Below are positions 27,051-38,300 of a stretch of 64,000 bases of DNA, one piece after another. Under the pieces are notes generated by a model. It was not told the origin of the DNA, did not search any database, and was given only the letters and a program-made list of their open reading frames with translations. The stretch is taken from positions 106,279 to 170,278 of the forward strand of contig CAKZPE010000007.1 in the NCBI GenBank assembly GCA_937138495.1, given 5' to 3'. The translations under genes and the position numbers were made by a program. The first letter of the stretch is position 1. The number at the start of each line of letters is the position of its first letter. Source of the DNA: an uncultured Oceanospirillaceae bacterium (lineage in GTDB: Bacteria > Pseudomonadota > Gammaproteobacteria > Pseudomonadales > Balneatricaceae).

Positions 27051-28406
27051 ATGGAGTTTCTTACTACTGTTCTTGCTATGCTGGTTACTCTGGGAATCCT
27101 TGTGACGATCCATGAGTACGGGCATTTCTGGGTGGCTCGCCGTTGTGGCATTAAAGTATTACGTTTTTCTGTCGGCTTTGGTAAACCCCTGGTTCGTTGG
27201 CGTGATAAACAGGATACGGAATATGTCATTGCAGCTATCCCGCTGGGTGGCTATGTGTCTATGCTTGATGAGCGTGAGGCTGATGTCCCAGAGTCTCTCA
27301 AGTCGCAAGCTTTTAATCGCAAATCAGTTTACCAGCGAATTGCTGTCGTAGCAGCCGGGCCACTGGTTAACCTTGTTTTTCCTGTATTTGTTTATTGGGC
27401 ATTGTTCCTTTCCGGTACCAGTGAAGTGGTGCCTGTCGTTGGTGCCGTTAAGCAGGGAAGTATTGCAGAAGTCTCCGGTATTATCCCCGGCGGTGAAATT
27501 GTTGAAGTGGATGGTTATAAAACGCCGACCTGGGATGATATTAATCTGAGACTGGCTGCGCATATCGGTGATGAAGTGATCTTGCCGGTTATTGTGCAGT
27601 ATGAGTCTGGGCAGGCCCGTCAAACATATGAATTGGACTTGCGAAGCTGGCAGCTGGATCTTGAAACTGAGAGTCCGTTAAGTTCTGTAGGAATACAGGC
27701 ATTCCGGCCAGCTGTACCTGTTATTATCGGGCGGGTTGAGCCGTCTGGCCAGACTGAGCTGAGTGGCTTGCAAGTGGGCGATGAAATTATCAGTGTGGAT
27801 GCTGTGCCGGCAGGTCAGTGGGAAGATTTTGTTGCCTTGATTCAACAAAATGCTGGCCGGGAGCTGCAGCTTGAGGTTGTACGGAACAGCGTGCCAATGT
27901 TGTTGTCCATTATTCCTGCGGAAAAACGCTGGGAAAATGGCGAGGTGACCGGATATATCGGGGCTGGTGTTCAACCTGTTGAATGGCCGGAAGATATGCG
28001 TCGTGTCGTCCAGTACGGAGTATTTGAGTCCGCCGGGCATGCCGTTCGCAAAACCTGGCAAATGATAACGCTGACCCTTGATTCTATTTGGAAAATGCTT
28101 GAAGGCATCTTATCGGTAAAAAACTTGAGTGGACCGATAACGATTGCTAAAGTGGCAGCTGCCTCGGCGGCATCGGGCATTGAAACCTTTGCCAGCTTCC
28201 TGGCATATCTGAGTATTAGCCTGGGTATATTGAATTTGTTGCCTATCCCTATGCTGGATGGCGGGCATCTGCTGTATTACTGTGTCGAAATGATTCGGGG
28301 CAGGCCGGTGTCAGAAAAAGTACAGGCTGTCGGATTAAGGCTGGGTATGGCTGTACTGTTTACCTTGATGGGGGTCGCGATCTTTAATGATCTGATGCGG
28401 CTTTAA
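27051..28406 (+). CDS. rseP: Site-2 zinc metalloprotease RseP
   Basis: Intramembrane protease that cleaves anti-sigma factor RseA in the envelope stress response and removes remnant signal peptides. 451 residues. Zinc motif HEYGH at residues 21-25 in the first TM segment, two tandem PDZ domains in the periplasmic part (about 115-300), and the second active-site motif LPIPMLDGGHLLYY near residue 400. ATG 27051 follows AGGGAG. Start of the rseP-bamA-skp-lpx block. Confidence 0.97.
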   Translation: MEFLTTVLAMLVTLGILVTIHEYGHFWVARRCGIKVLRFSVGFGKPLVRWRDKQDTEYVIAAIPLGGYVSMLDEREADVPESLKSQAFNRKSVYQRIAVVAAGPLVNLVFPVFVYWALFLSGTSEVVPVVGAVKQGSIAEVSGIIPGGEIVEVDGYKTPTWDDINLRLAAHIGDEVILPVIVQYESGQARQTYELDLRSWQLDLETESPLSSVGIQAFRPAVPVIIGRVEPSGQTELSGLQVGDEIISVDAVPAGQWEDFVALIQQNAGRELQLEVVRNSVPMLLSIIPAEKRWENGEVTGYIGAGVQPVEWPEDMRRVVQYGVFESAGHAVRKTWQMITLTLDSIWKMLEGILSVKNLSGPITIAKVAAASAASGIETFASFLAYLSISLGILNLLPIPMLDGGHLLYYCVEMIRGRPVSEKVQAVGLRLGMAVLFTLMGVAIFNDLMRL

Positions 28407-28437
28407 TAACCAAAATAACGACGAAAAGAAGTGGTTC

Positions 28438-30747
28438 ATGAAACGCAGATTCGGAGTTCTGTTTTCCCTGGCTTTGTTTGCATTCGGTACGCAGGCAGAA
28501 ACATTTACAGTAGAAGATATTCGTCTTGAGGGGATTCAAAGGGTAGAGCCGGGCGTGGCTTTGCGTTATTTCGCTATTGATTCAGGTGAGCAGGTCGACA
28601 GCACTGAGTTGGCAAGTGCTACCCGTCGTTTATTTAAAACCGGATACTTTGAAGATATTCAGCTGGAGCGTGATGGCAACGTTCTGGTCTTACGTGTGAA
28701 AGAGCGTCCGGCGGTAAGTCTGATCCGTCTTGAAGGTAACAGCGTCCTTGATGATGAAGCTCTGCTGGCAGGTCTGGAGCAGACCGGCCTGAAAGAAGGT
28801 GATGTGTTTAAACGCGCCACTCTGGATCAGATTCGTCAGGATTTATTACGGCTTTATGTTGGCCGTGGTCGTTATGGTGCTGATATTCAGACGGAAGTTG
28901 AACCGTTATCCGGCAACCGGGTAGCGCTGAATATCAATGTCACTGAAGGTAAGGTTGCGACGATTCAGCATATCAATATTATTGGTAATACTGTTTTCGA
29001 AGAAGAAGAGTTGACTGAGCTGTTTAGTCTGAAATTGCCTGGTTTCTGGTCTTTTTTCACTAAGAGCGGCCGTTATGCCCGTGAAAAACTGTCTGGTGAC
29101 CTGGAGCGCTTACGTTCTTATTACCTGGATCGTGGCTATGTGAACTTTAATATCGATTCTACGCAGGTTTCAGTTTCTCCGGATAAGAAGAATATCTTCA
29201 TCAGCATTAATATTACTGAAGGCGATCAGTACAGTGTCAGCAGTGTAGATGTGACTGGCGACCTGGTTGTACCTAAGGAAGAGCTGATGGCCGCTCTGAC
29301 AATTCAGGAAGGTCAGTTATTTTCCCGGGAAAATGTAACTACCTCTCAGACTGCGGTTGAAAAGAAACTGGGAGACAAAGGGTATTTGTTTGCAAATGTA
29401 AGCCCTGTTCCTGAGCTGAATGAAGAGGATAAGACGGTTGCCTTGCGATACTTTGTCGCGCCGGGTAAGCGAACCTATGTGCGCCGGATCAATATTACCG
29501 GTAACACAGGCACCTCTGATGAAGCTGCCCGCCGTACTATTACCCAAATGGAAGGGGCGATTGCTTCTTCTGAGAAAATCGAAGTATCTAAGGGCCGTAT
29601 TGAGCAGACCGGCTACTTTAAATTGGTAGATGTTGATACTGTTCCTGTACCAGGCACTGATGATCAGGTTGATCTGAATTACGTGCTGGAAGAACAGAAT
29701 TCCGGTAGCTTAACGGCAGGTATTGGTTTCTCCCGTACAGCCGGTCTGATCCTTAATCTGGGGTTGCGTCAGGATAACTTCCTTGGCTCTGGTAAGCAGG
29801 TTGGTATAAATGTTGAAAAATCAGATACGCGGAAACAGTTGACATTCAGCTATCTGGATCCGTATTACACAGTTGATGGTGTAAGCCGTGGGTTTGATTT
29901 TTTCTTCAGAGAAAGAAACTTCACTAACAGTAACGTCAGTGATTATCTGACTGATGAGATAGGTGCCCGGGTTAATTTTGGTTACCCGATTGATGACTTT
30001 CAGCGTATCAATTTCAGTGTTGGTGTAGAACAGGTAGACTTGAAAACTAACGGAACTAATACGGCTCAGGAAGTTTTTGACTTTATTGAAAAAGAAGGTG
30101 ACAGCTATCTTAATTTCACAACTGCTTTGCGCTGGACTGAGAATAAGCTGAACCGTCGTGTATTCCCGACCCGTGGTACTTATCAGAGCGCGGAGTTAAC
30201 CCTGGCGATTCCGGGCAGTGATCTGACTTATCACTCTGAGCGTTATGAGTACAAATGGTATAAGCCACTGGACAGCGTAGAAGACTGGATTATTTCTGCC
30301 CGGGGCCGTTTAGGTTATGCCGGTTCTCTGGGGGATAACGATTATCCGTTTTACCGTAACTATTTCAGTGGTGGTCTGACGTCTGTACGTGGCTTTAAGA
30401 CGAATACATTGGGCCCAAGAGATAGTCAGAATGATGCGTTTGGCGGTAACGTGCAGATTGATGGTAGCGTTGAACTGATAGTGCCATCGCCGTTTGTGAA
30501 TGACTCATCATCTTTCCGTACGCTGGTGTTCTTTGATGTTGGTAATGTATTCCAGACAGAATGTCTGGCCGGTAGTACCAACTGTGATTCAGGCATTAAG
30601 TTTGACGAATTACGCTACTCAACGGGTATAGGTTTCAGCTGGCTGACACCTGTCGGACCGCTATCATTTGCACTGGCTAAACCGCTGAACTCTAAGTCCG
30701 GAGATGATGAGCAAACATTTGAATTCGCATTGGGCCGGACTTTCTAA
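28438..30747 (+). CDS. bamA: Outer membrane protein assembly factor BamA
   Basis: Central Omp85 component of the BAM complex, which folds outer-membrane beta-barrels. 769 residues: signal peptide (about 1-20, cut after TQA), five POTRA domains (about 21-420), then a 16-strand barrel with the loop 6 motif SVRGFKTN and a terminal phenylalanine (FEFALGRTF) that fits the beta-signal. Loop residues include two cysteines (TECLAGSTNCDS), possibly a disulfide. Lies 31 bp after rseP. Confidence 0.98.
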   Translation: MKRRFGVLFSLALFAFGTQAETFTVEDIRLEGIQRVEPGVALRYFAIDSGEQVDSTELASATRRLFKTGYFEDIQLERDGNVLVLRVKERPAVSLIRLEGNSVLDDEALLAGLEQTGLKEGDVFKRATLDQIRQDLLRLYVGRGRYGADIQTEVEPLSGNRVALNINVTEGKVATIQHINIIGNTVFEEEELTELFSLKLPGFWSFFTKSGRYAREKLSGDLERLRSYYLDRGYVNFNIDSTQVSVSPDKKNIFISINITEGDQYSVSSVDVTGDLVVPKEELMAALTIQEGQLFSRENVTTSQTAVEKKLGDKGYLFANVSPVPELNEEDKTVALRYFVAPGKRTYVRRINITGNTGTSDEAARRTITQMEGAIASSEKIEVSKGRIEQTGYFKLVDVDTVPVPGTDDQVDLNYVLEEQNSGSLTAGIGFSRTAGLILNLGLRQDNFLGSGKQVGINVEKSDTRKQLTFSYLDPYYTVDGVSRGFDFFFRERNFTNSNVSDYLTDEIGARVNFGYPIDDFQRINFSVGVEQVDLKTNGTNTAQEVFDFIEKEGDSYLNFTTALRWTENKLNRRVFPTRGTYQSAELTLAIPGSDLTYHSERYEYKWYKPLDSVEDWIISARGRLGYAGSLGDNDYPFYRNYFSGGLTSVRGFKTNTLGPRDSQNDAFGGNVQIDGSVELIVPSPFVNDSSSFRTLVFFDVGNVFQTECLAGSTNCDSGIKFDELRYSTGIGFSWLTPVGPLSFALAKPLNSKSGDDEQTFEFALGRTF

Positions 30748-30757
30748 GGAGATACAG

Positions 30758-31258
30758 ATGAATATTTTTAAAGCGATTGGTCTGGTTGTCGCGTTTGGTC
30801 TGAGTACTTCAGCGATGGCTGATAAAGTGGCAACACTGAGTGTTCAGCAGGCGTTGCTTAGCAGTCAGGCTGCCGAAACATTCCGGCAGCAAATGACCGA
30901 AGAATTTAAACCACAGGCTGCACAATTAGCCGAACTGGAAAATCAGGTTAAGCAGATGCAGGGCGAACTGCAGAGTGCACAGGCTTCTGGTGCAAGCCAG
31001 GCCGATTTACAACAGAAAAACCTGCAGTTTCAAAAATTGGTAACTGAATATCAGCGCCAGGGGCAGGAAATTCAACTGCAACAGCGCGAGCGGGAACAGG
31101 CTTTCCTGAAGAAAATGCGCCCGCGTCTGGATGCTGTGATCCGTGACATGATTGATAAAGGTGGTTATGACGTTGTGATTAATAAGCAGTCAACCATTTA
31201 TGCCAAGCCTGAGCTGGATATCACTGCAAAGGTTGTTGAATTGTTGAACAAGCAATAA
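30758..31258 (+). CDS. skp: Periplasmic chaperone Skp/OmpH
   Basis: 166-residue periplasmic holdase that carries unfolded outer-membrane proteins to BamA. Signal peptide MNIFKAIGLVVAFGLSTSAMA, then the small beta domain (DKVATLSVQQALL) and long helical tentacles rich in Q, E and K (about 45-130). ATG 30758 follows AAGGAGATACAG 10 bases after the bamA stop; the longer open frame from 30704 lies within bamA and was rejected. Confidence 0.95.
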   Translation: MNIFKAIGLVVAFGLSTSAMADKVATLSVQQALLSSQAAETFRQQMTEEFKPQAAQLAELENQVKQMQGELQSAQASGASQADLQQKNLQFQKLVTEYQRQGQEIQLQQREREQAFLKKMRPRLDAVIRDMIDKGGYDVVINKQSTIYAKPELDITAKVVELLNKQ

Positions 31259-31259
31259 G

Positions 31260-32327
31260 TTGGCAGTTTCGGGTTTGCAGTATTCATTACAAGAGTTAGC
31301 CGGATACCTCAATGCGACGCTTGAAGGTAAGGGTGCTGATATTACCGGCCTTGCTACTCTTGAGCATGCTGATGAAGCGCAGCTGACATTTTTTCACAGC
31401 ACTAAGCCCCGTTATTTGCAGCAGTTAAAAAGCTGTCGGGCCGGTGCTGTTTTAGTCAGTACTGAGCACAAGGATATGGTGCATACAGCAAAGCTGATTG
31501 TGGATGATCCGTATATCGCTTATGCGCAGGCCAGCCGGTTATTCAGTGGTGCTGATGCTGAGTCAGGTTCTGTCTCCGAACGTGCAGTCATTGCTTCGAC
31601 AGCCACTCTGGCCGATAACATCAGCATAGGTCCGAATGTTGTTGTTGGTGAAAATTGTAAGATAGCCTCTGACGTATCAATAGGTGCGAATACAGTTATA
31701 GGCGATGACTGTGTGATAGGTAAAGGTTCGGTTATTCAGGCAAACGTAACCCTTTATAACGATATTGTATTGGGTGAAGGTTGCCGTATCCACAGTGGTG
31801 CAGTGCTTGGGGCAGATGGTTTTGGGTTTGCCCATAATAACGGCCAGTGGCTGAAAATATATCAGTTAGGCGGAGTGCGGATCGGTAACCGGGTTGAAAT
31901 TGGTGCGGGTACTACGGTTGACCGTGGTGCGCTGGACCATACATACATTGGCGACGGTGTTATTATCGATAATCAGGTGCAAATAGCGCACAATGTCGTC
32001 GTTGGTGATAACACTGCAATAGCTGGCTGTACTGCGGTTGCCGGCAGTACTCACATCGGCGAAGCCTGTACAGTTGCCGGCGCCTGCGGTATTACCGGGC
32101 ATCTGGAAATAGCGGCGGGTACGCATATAACGGCTATGTCGCTGGTGAGTAAAAATATTGAAACAGCGGGTGCCTATTCATCTGGCACAGTTGCAGAGCC
32201 TCATTCTAAGTGGAAGCGGAATGTTGTGCGTTTCAGGCAGCTGGATGAAATGTCCCGAAAGCTGAAAAAGTTAGAAACAGAATTTAAGCAATACAAAGCA
32301 AAGGTTGATCCGAATGATGGATGTTAA
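31260..32327 (+). CDS. lpxD: UDP-3-O-(3-hydroxyacyl)glucosamine N-acyltransferase LpxD
   Basis: Third committed step of lipid A synthesis. 355 residues: N-terminal uridine-binding domain (about 1-100), then hexapeptide-repeat left-handed beta-helix (about 105-315) with the active-site region [15 protein letters not shown], and a C-terminal helix ([15 protein letters not shown]). The start appears to be TTG 31260, directly after the skp stop, with no strong ribosome site; TTG 31275 is an alternative. It overlaps fabZ by 14 bp. Confidence 0.95.
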   Translation: MAVSGLQYSLQELAGYLNATLEGKGADITGLATLEHADEAQLTFFHSTKPRYLQQLKSCRAGAVLVSTEHKDMVHTAKLIVDDPYIAYAQASRLFSGADAESGSVSERAVIASTATLADNISIGPNVVVGENCKIASDVSIGANTVIGDDCVIGKGSVIQANVTLYNDIVLGEGCRIHSGAVLGADGFGFAHNNGQWLKIYQLGGVRIGNRVEIGAGTTVDRGALDHTYIGDGVIIDNQVQIAHNVVVGDNTAIAGCTAVAGSTHIGEACTVAGACGITGHLEIAAGTHITAMSLVSKNIETAGAYSSGTVAEPHSKWKRNVVRFRQLDEMSRKLKKLETEFKQYKAKVDPNDGC

Positions 32328-32751
32328 TGAGATCCGCAAATATTTACCCCACCGTTATCCTTTTTTATTAGTCGACAGGGTGGTTGAGCTGGTACCCGGG
32401 GAATCCATCGTTGCTTATAAAAATGTTACGATCAATGAACCGTTTTTTAATGGCCATTTTCCGGATCATCCGGTTATGCCAGGAGTGCTTATTGTTGAAG
32501 CGATGGCACAGGCGGCTGGAATTCTTGGCTTTAAAACCATGGATAAGACGCCGCAGGATGGTTCAATTTACTATTTTGTAGGATCTGATAAGTTACGTTT
32601 TAAGCGGCCTGTTGTGCCGGGTGATCAGCTTCAGTTGGAAGCTACAATCGTTTCTGAAAAACGTGGTATCTGGAAGTTTGATGTTAAGGCTACAGTGAAC
32701 GGTGAGCTTGCCAGTTCCGCGACAATACTTTGTGCTGACAGAAAGGTCTGA
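32314..32751 (+). CDS. fabZ: 3-hydroxyacyl-ACP dehydratase FabZ
   Basis: 145-residue hotdog-fold dehydratase of fatty acid synthesis. Catalytic histidine and glutamate lie in [22 protein letters not shown]-terminus [26 protein letters not shown] 32314 has AAGG 9 bases upstream; the open frame from TTG 32305 is not supported. It is embedded between lpxD and lpxA, the usual order balancing lipid A and phospholipid acyl chains. Confidence 0.97.
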   Translation: MMDVNEIRKYLPHRYPFLLVDRVVELVPGESIVAYKNVTINEPFFNGHFPDHPVMPGVLIVEAMAQAAGILGFKTMDKTPQDGSIYYFVGSDKLRFKRPVVPGDQLQLEATIVSEKRGIWKFDVKATVNGELASSATILCADRKV

Positions 32752-32753
32752 GA

Positions 32754-33524
32754 TTGATTCATCCACAAGCAATAGTTGAGCCCGGTGCTAAACTGGCTGA
32801 CGACGTTGAAGTAGGTCCATGGAGCTACATCGGTGCGGATGTTGAAATTGGTGCCGGTAGCCGTATCGGCCCTCATGCGGTGATTAAAGGCCCGACTAAA
32901 ATGGGCAAGAATAACCGTGTGTTTCAGTTTTCCAGTATTGGTGAAGACTGTCAGGATAAAAAGTACCAGGGTGAGCCGACCGAACTTGTTATCGGTGACG
33001 ATAACGTGTTCCGTGAAGGGTGTACCATCCATCGCGGCACTGTTCAGGATAACAGTATTACCATCATTGGTAATGACAACCTGTTCATGGCAAATGCTCA
33101 CGTCGCGCATGATTGTGTTGTTGGCAGTCATAATATCATCGCCAATAATGCTGCCCTGGCAGGACATGTTCATCTGGGTGATTACATCATTCTGGGGGGC
33201 TTTACTGCGGTTCATCAGTTTTGCCATATCGGTTCATACAGCATGTGTGGTGCCGGTACTGTTGTACTGCAGGATATACCTGCCTTTGTTATGTGTAACG
33301 GCAACTCAGCAAAACCTCACGGTATTAACTCCGTGGGATTACGCCGCAAAGGTTATGATGATGAGGCTGTTCGCACGATTAAGCGTGCTTACCGTCTGAT
33401 CTACCGCAGTGGTCTGAAACTGGATGAAGCGCTTGTTCAGTTACAGGCACTGGTCGCTGAGTGTGCTGAAGTTCAGTTGATTATCGACTCCCTGAAGTCT
33501 TCTGAGCGGGGCATTATCCGCTAA
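32754..33524 (+). CDS. lpxA: UDP-N-acetylglucosamine acyltransferase LpxA
   Basis: First step of lipid A synthesis, transferring a 3-hydroxyacyl chain to UDP-GlcNAc. 256 residues with hexapeptide repeats through about residue 190 and the catalytic histidine region NAHVAHDCVVGSHNIIANN. The C-terminal helical part contains RTIKRAYRLIYRSGLKLDEAL. The start is TTG 32754, with AAAGG 8 bases upstream. Acyl-chain specificity cannot be set from sequence alone. Confidence 0.96.
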   Translation: MIHPQAIVEPGAKLADDVEVGPWSYIGADVEIGAGSRIGPHAVIKGPTKMGKNNRVFQFSSIGEDCQDKKYQGEPTELVIGDDNVFREGCTIHRGTVQDNSITIIGNDNLFMANAHVAHDCVVGSHNIIANNAALAGHVHLGDYIILGGFTAVHQFCHIGSYSMCGAGTVVLQDIPAFVMCNGNSAKPHGINSVGLRRKGYDDEAVRTIKRAYRLIYRSGLKLDEALVQLQALVAECAEVQLIIDSLKSSERGIIR

Positions 33525-33532
33525 TCATTTCT

Positions 33533-34693
33533 ATGGCTGGACGTATGAAAGTAGCTGTCGTAGCCGGTGAGGCGTCAGGGGATATCCTTGGCGCCGGTCT
33601 TATCAAGGCATTACGCCAATCTTCTCCCGATCTTGAAGTATGCGGCATTGGTGGTGAGCTGATGCAGGCTGAAGGGTGTCGCTCTTTATATCCGATGGAA
33701 CGCTTGTCTGTAATGGGCTTAGTTGAAGTGTTGGGGCGATTACGTGAGTTATTAAAAATCCGTAAGCAACTGACGCAGCAGCTAATCGACTGGCAGCCAG
33801 ATGTGTTTATCGGTATAGATGCACCGGATTTTACCCTGAACCTTGAGGGTAAGTTGCGTGCCGCCGGAATTCCTACCGTTCACTACGTCAGCCCTTCAGT
33901 TTGGGCGTGGCGCAGTAAGCGTGTATTTAAGATTCTTAATACGACTGACCTGATGTTGACGCTGTTGCCGTTTGAAGCACGTTTCTATGAGCAGCATGAT
34001 ATGCCTGTGAGGTTTGTAGGGCACCCGCTGGCGAATATGATCGATCTGCACCCGGATCAGGCGGATGCCCGTAAGCAGCTTGGTATCTCCGGAGATGAGC
34101 CGTTAGTTGCTGTTATGCCGGGCAGTCGTGGTGGTGAGCTGAAGTATCTGGCCGAACCGTTTCTGGATACTGTCCGTTGGCTGTCAGAAAGAAATCCGCA
34201 ACTGACGTTTATGCTTCCGGCGGCTAATCAGGCACGGTTTGATACCCTGAAAGACCTGCTGGAAATGGAATATCAGGACTTGCCCGTTCGTTTACACCTG
34301 AAAGAATCCCGTTTGGTAATGCAGGCCAGTGATGCAATATTAATGGCCTCCGGTACGGTGACTCTGGAAGCTATGTTACTGAAAAAGCCCATGGTTGTGG
34401 CGTATAAAATGGCTTCACTAACCTATAAAATTTTATCCCGGCTGGTTAAAACTCCTTATATTTCATTGCCTAATTTGTTGGCAGGTGAAAAGTTAGTGCC
34501 TGAGATATTGCAGGATGAGGTGCGGCCTGAGGTGTTGGGACCATTGGTTGAAAGTGCGTTACAGGACAGCCAGCATCAGGGGCCTGTCACACAGCGTTTT
34601 CATCAGCTGCATCTTGAACTGAGGCAAAATGCTGACCAGCGCGCCGCTGAAGCGGTTATGCAGCTGGTTGCAGAAAAGCAGGGGCAAGGTTGA
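33533..34693 (+). CDS. lpxB: Lipid-A-disaccharide synthase LpxB
   Basis: GT19 glycosyltransferase that joins UDP-2,3-diacylglucosamine and lipid X. 386 residues with VAGEASGDILGAGLIKAL near the N-terminus, YVSPSVWAWRSKRV, VMPGSRGGELKYL and the donor-site stretch ASGTVTLEAMLLKKPMVVAYK. ATG 33533 was kept; ATG 33545 is also possible since neither has a strong ribosome site. It ends directly before rnhB. Confidence 0.96.
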   Translation: MAGRMKVAVVAGEASGDILGAGLIKALRQSSPDLEVCGIGGELMQAEGCRSLYPMERLSVMGLVEVLGRLRELLKIRKQLTQQLIDWQPDVFIGIDAPDFTLNLEGKLRAAGIPTVHYVSPSVWAWRSKRVFKILNTTDLMLTLLPFEARFYEQHDMPVRFVGHPLANMIDLHPDQADARKQLGISGDEPLVAVMPGSRGGELKYLAEPFLDTVRWLSERNPQLTFMLPAANQARFDTLKDLLEMEYQDLPVRLHLKESRLVMQASDAILMASGTVTLEAMLLKKPMVVAYKMASLTYKILSRLVKTPYISLPNLLAGEKLVPEILQDEVRPEVLGPLVESALQDSQHQGPVTQRFHQLHLELRQNADQRAAEAVMQLVAEKQGQG

Positions 34694-35302
34694 ATGCTGA
34701 CTCAGGGATTTGATTTTCGCAGTCATCAGCTGGTTGCCGGCGTGGACGAAGTTGGGCGCGGGCCGCTGGTTGGTAAGGTAGTCGCGGCAGCGGTTATCCT
34801 CGATCCGGATAGTCCCATAGCGGGGCTGACTGATTCTAAAAAGCTTACCGAAAAAAAACGCGAAGTGTTGTATCCTGAAATTCAGGAAAAAGCGCTTGCC
34901 TGGGCAATTGCCTGGGCGGATGTTGCTGAAATAGATGAACTTAATATTCTGCATGCGTCTATGCTGGCGATGAGCCGGGCAGTGAATCAACTGTCTCCGG
35001 TACCCGAATATGCCTTAATCGATGGTAACCGATGTCCGGCCGGACTTGTGTGTCCGTCAGAAGCGATCGTGAAAGGAGATTTGAAGGAGCCTGCAATCAG
35101 TGCTGCATCTATCCTGGCGAAGGTTTACCGTGACCGGGAAATGATTGCGCTTGATAAGGTTTATCCGGAATATGGTTTTGCTAAACATAAAGGCTATCCA
35201 ACGGCGTTGCATATGGCACAGCTGGAGAAGCATGGCCCGATTTCCGAGCACCGGCGCAGTTTTAAGCCGGTGGCCCGTTTGCTTGATAAATATTCAGTTT
35301 AA
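34694..35302 (+). CDS. rnhB: Ribonuclease HII
   Basis: 202-residue endonuclease that removes ribonucleotides from DNA and RNA primers. The type 2 RNase H signature [21 protein letters not shown] gives the first D and E, with further acidic residues in [20 protein letters not shown] and [16 protein letters not shown] 34694 immediately follows the lpxB stop codon. Confidence 0.97.
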   Translation: MLTQGFDFRSHQLVAGVDEVGRGPLVGKVVAAAVILDPDSPIAGLTDSKKLTEKKREVLYPEIQEKALAWAIAWADVAEIDELNILHASMLAMSRAVNQLSPVPEYALIDGNRCPAGLVCPSEAIVKGDLKEPAISAASILAKVYRDREMIALDKVYPEYGFAKHKGYPTALHMAQLEKHGPISEHRRSFKPVARLLDKYSV

Positions 35303-35318
35303 TTGATGTGGTTGATTT

Positions 35319-38300
35319 ATGAATAACGCTCCCGGTTTTGTCCATCTGCGTCTGCACAGTGAATTTTCGCTGGTAGATGGTCTGGTTCGTATAAAAGAGC
35401 TGATGGGCGCGGTTAAGAAGCAGCAAATCCCGGCGATAGCTCTGACAGACCAGACAAACCTGTTTGGTCTTATTAAGTTTTTTAAAGCGGCAACCGGTGC
35501 CGGTGTAAAACCGATATTTGGCTCTGATGTCTGGGTGGTGAATAGCCTGGAGGATGATGAGGCTCATCGGTTGACCTTACTGGCGACGAATGAAGAAGGC
35601 TACCGCAACCTGACTGAGCTGATCTCACTGGCGTACGAAAAGGGTCAGAATGTATTACACGACCGTGCGGTGATTCTCAAAGATTGGATTGCTGCACAAC
35701 CGGAAGGCATGATCGCTTTATCCGGTGCGAAAGAGGGTGAAATCGGTAAAGCGTTGCTCGCCAACAGTGATCAGGTAGATAGCATACTGGCTCAGTGGCA
35801 GGAGGTGTTTCCGCAGCGGTTTTATCTGGAAATTCAGCGTACTGACAGAGCGAATGATGAAGAATGTGTGCATGCTTCTGTACAGCTTGCCCAGCGCAGT
35901 GGTTGCCCGCTGGTCGCTACTAACGAAGTCATGTTCATCAGCCCGGATGATTTTGAGGCACATGAGGCGCGGGTCTGTATTAACCAGAGCCGTACACTGG
36001 AAGATCCGAACCGGCCAAAAGATTATAGTGAAAATCAGTACCTGAAGACTGCGGCAGAGATGCAGGAGCTGTTTGCAGATATTCCTTCTGCAATTGCCAA
36101 TACTGTTGAAATCGCTAAGCGTTGTAATTTGCAGCTTGATCTGGGTACATACTACCTGCCGAAGTATCCGATTCCGGAAGGCATGACCATGGACGAATTC
36201 TTCGCTGATGTGTCATGGAAGGGCCTGGAAGAGCGTCTGGAAATTCTGCTTGATAAAGACGCCGATGATTATGCGGAAAAGCGTAAACCCTATGAAGACC
36301 GGATGAACTTTGAGCTGGATATTATCACTCAGATGGGTTTCCCCGGTTACTTCCTGATCGTAATGGACTTTATTCAGTGGGGTAAAGATAACGGTGTGCC
36401 GGTAGGTCCGGGGCGGGGGTCCGGTGCCGGTTCACTGGTGGCCTACGCACAAAAAATTACCGATCTTGATCCGCTTGAATATGATTTGCTGTTTGAGCGA
36501 TTCCTTAACCCTGAACGGGTATCGATGCCCGACTTCGATATCGACTTTTGTATGGATAACCGCGATAAGGTTATCGACTATGTAGCGGAAACTTACGGCC
36601 GTGATGCGGTATCACAAATTGTCACCTTTGGTACCATGGCGGCGAAAGCGGTAGTACGCGATGTTGCCCGGGTACAGGGGAAAGCTTTTGGTTTGGCGGA
36701 TAAATTGTCCAAGCTGATTCCGTTTGAAATAGGCATGACACTCAGCAAGGCGATGGAAGAAGAGCCGATGATGCGTGAGTTCGTGGAGTCCAGCGAAGAA
36801 GCGCAGGAAATCATGGAGATGGCCTATAAGCTGGAGGGTGTGACCCGTAACGTCGGTAAGCACGCCGGTGGTGTGGTAATCGCACCAACCAAGCTGACAG
36901 ACTTTGCAGCAACGTATTGTGACGAGCACGGTCAGGGCCTGGTTACTCAGTTTGATAAAGGTGACGTAGAAGAAGCCGGGCTGGTTAAATTCGATTTCCT
37001 GGGGCTGCGGACCCTGACAATTATCGACTGGGCGGTTAAGACCATCGACAGAATCCGGGCTAAGAGTGGTGAAGAGCCTCTGGATATTGCGCTGATTGAT
37101 CTGGAAGACCCTGTTACTTTTGATTTGCTGCAGTCTGCTGAAACTACAGCGGTATTCCAGCTTGAGTCCAGCGGCATGAAGGATCTGGTAAACCGGCTTA
37201 AACCAAGCCGTTTCGAGGATATCGTCGCACTGGTGGCGCTGTTCCGGCCAGGCCCGTTGCAGTCAGGCATGGTGGATGACTTTATCAACCGTAAGCACGG
37301 ATTGGCTGAGCTGGCATATCCTCATGCGGATTACCAGTTAGAAAGTCTGCAACCGGTACTGGAGCCTACCTACGGTATTATCCTGTATCAGGAACAGGTA
37401 ATGCAGATTGCTCAGGTGATGGCGGGTTATACCCTCGGTGGTGCAGATATGCTACGCCGGGCGATGGGTAAGAAAAAACCTGAAGAAATGGCCAAGCAGC
37501 GGGTCTCGTTCCTGGAAGGTTCCGAACAGAACAACATTGACCGGGACCTTGCCGGTAACATCTTCGACCTTGTGGAAAAGTTTGCCGGTTACGGTTTCAA
37601 CAAATCCCACTCAGCTGCTTACGCGCTGGTGTCATACCAGACGGCCTGGCTGAAAGCCCATTACCCTGCGCCATTTATGGCGGCGGTATTGTCATCGGAT
37701 ATGCAAAATACCGATAAAGTAGTTATCTTCATTGAAGAATGCCGGACGATGGAACTGCCGTTGGTACTGCCGGATGTTAACTGCGGTGAATACATGTTCA
37801 CTGTTAATGACGAAGGTGAAATTGTCTACGGGCTGGGGGCTGTCAAAGGTGTGGGTGAAGGCCCGATTGAGTCCATCGTGGAAGCCCGGGAGGAAGGGCC
37901 GTTTAAAGACATCTTTGATTTCTGTAAGCGGGTAGGCAGTAAGAAGATCAATAAGCGGGTTATGGAAGCGCTGGTGCGTTGCGGTGCGCTGGATAAACTG
38001 GGACCCGACCGTGCACAGTTGTGGGCGGCTATACCCGAAGCGCTCAAAGCCGCGGATCAGAGTGAACGTAATCAGAGTGCCGGTATGTTCGATCTGTTTG
38101 GCGATATGGAAGCGGAAGATCCCCGGGACCCTTATGCCGATTATATGAAGCTGCGTTGCTGGACCGACAAAGAACGCCTGCAGGGCGAAAAAGATACCCT
38201 TGGTCTTTATGTGACCGGCCATCCGATTGATGAGTACGAGTCAGAGCTGCCAAATATTATTTCCAAGCGCATTGTTGAATTGCAGCCGGCCCGCGGGCAA

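Noticed and set aside
37692..38222. 176-codon antisense frame in dnaE
   Set aside because: Shadow of dnaE; no start signal and no family features.
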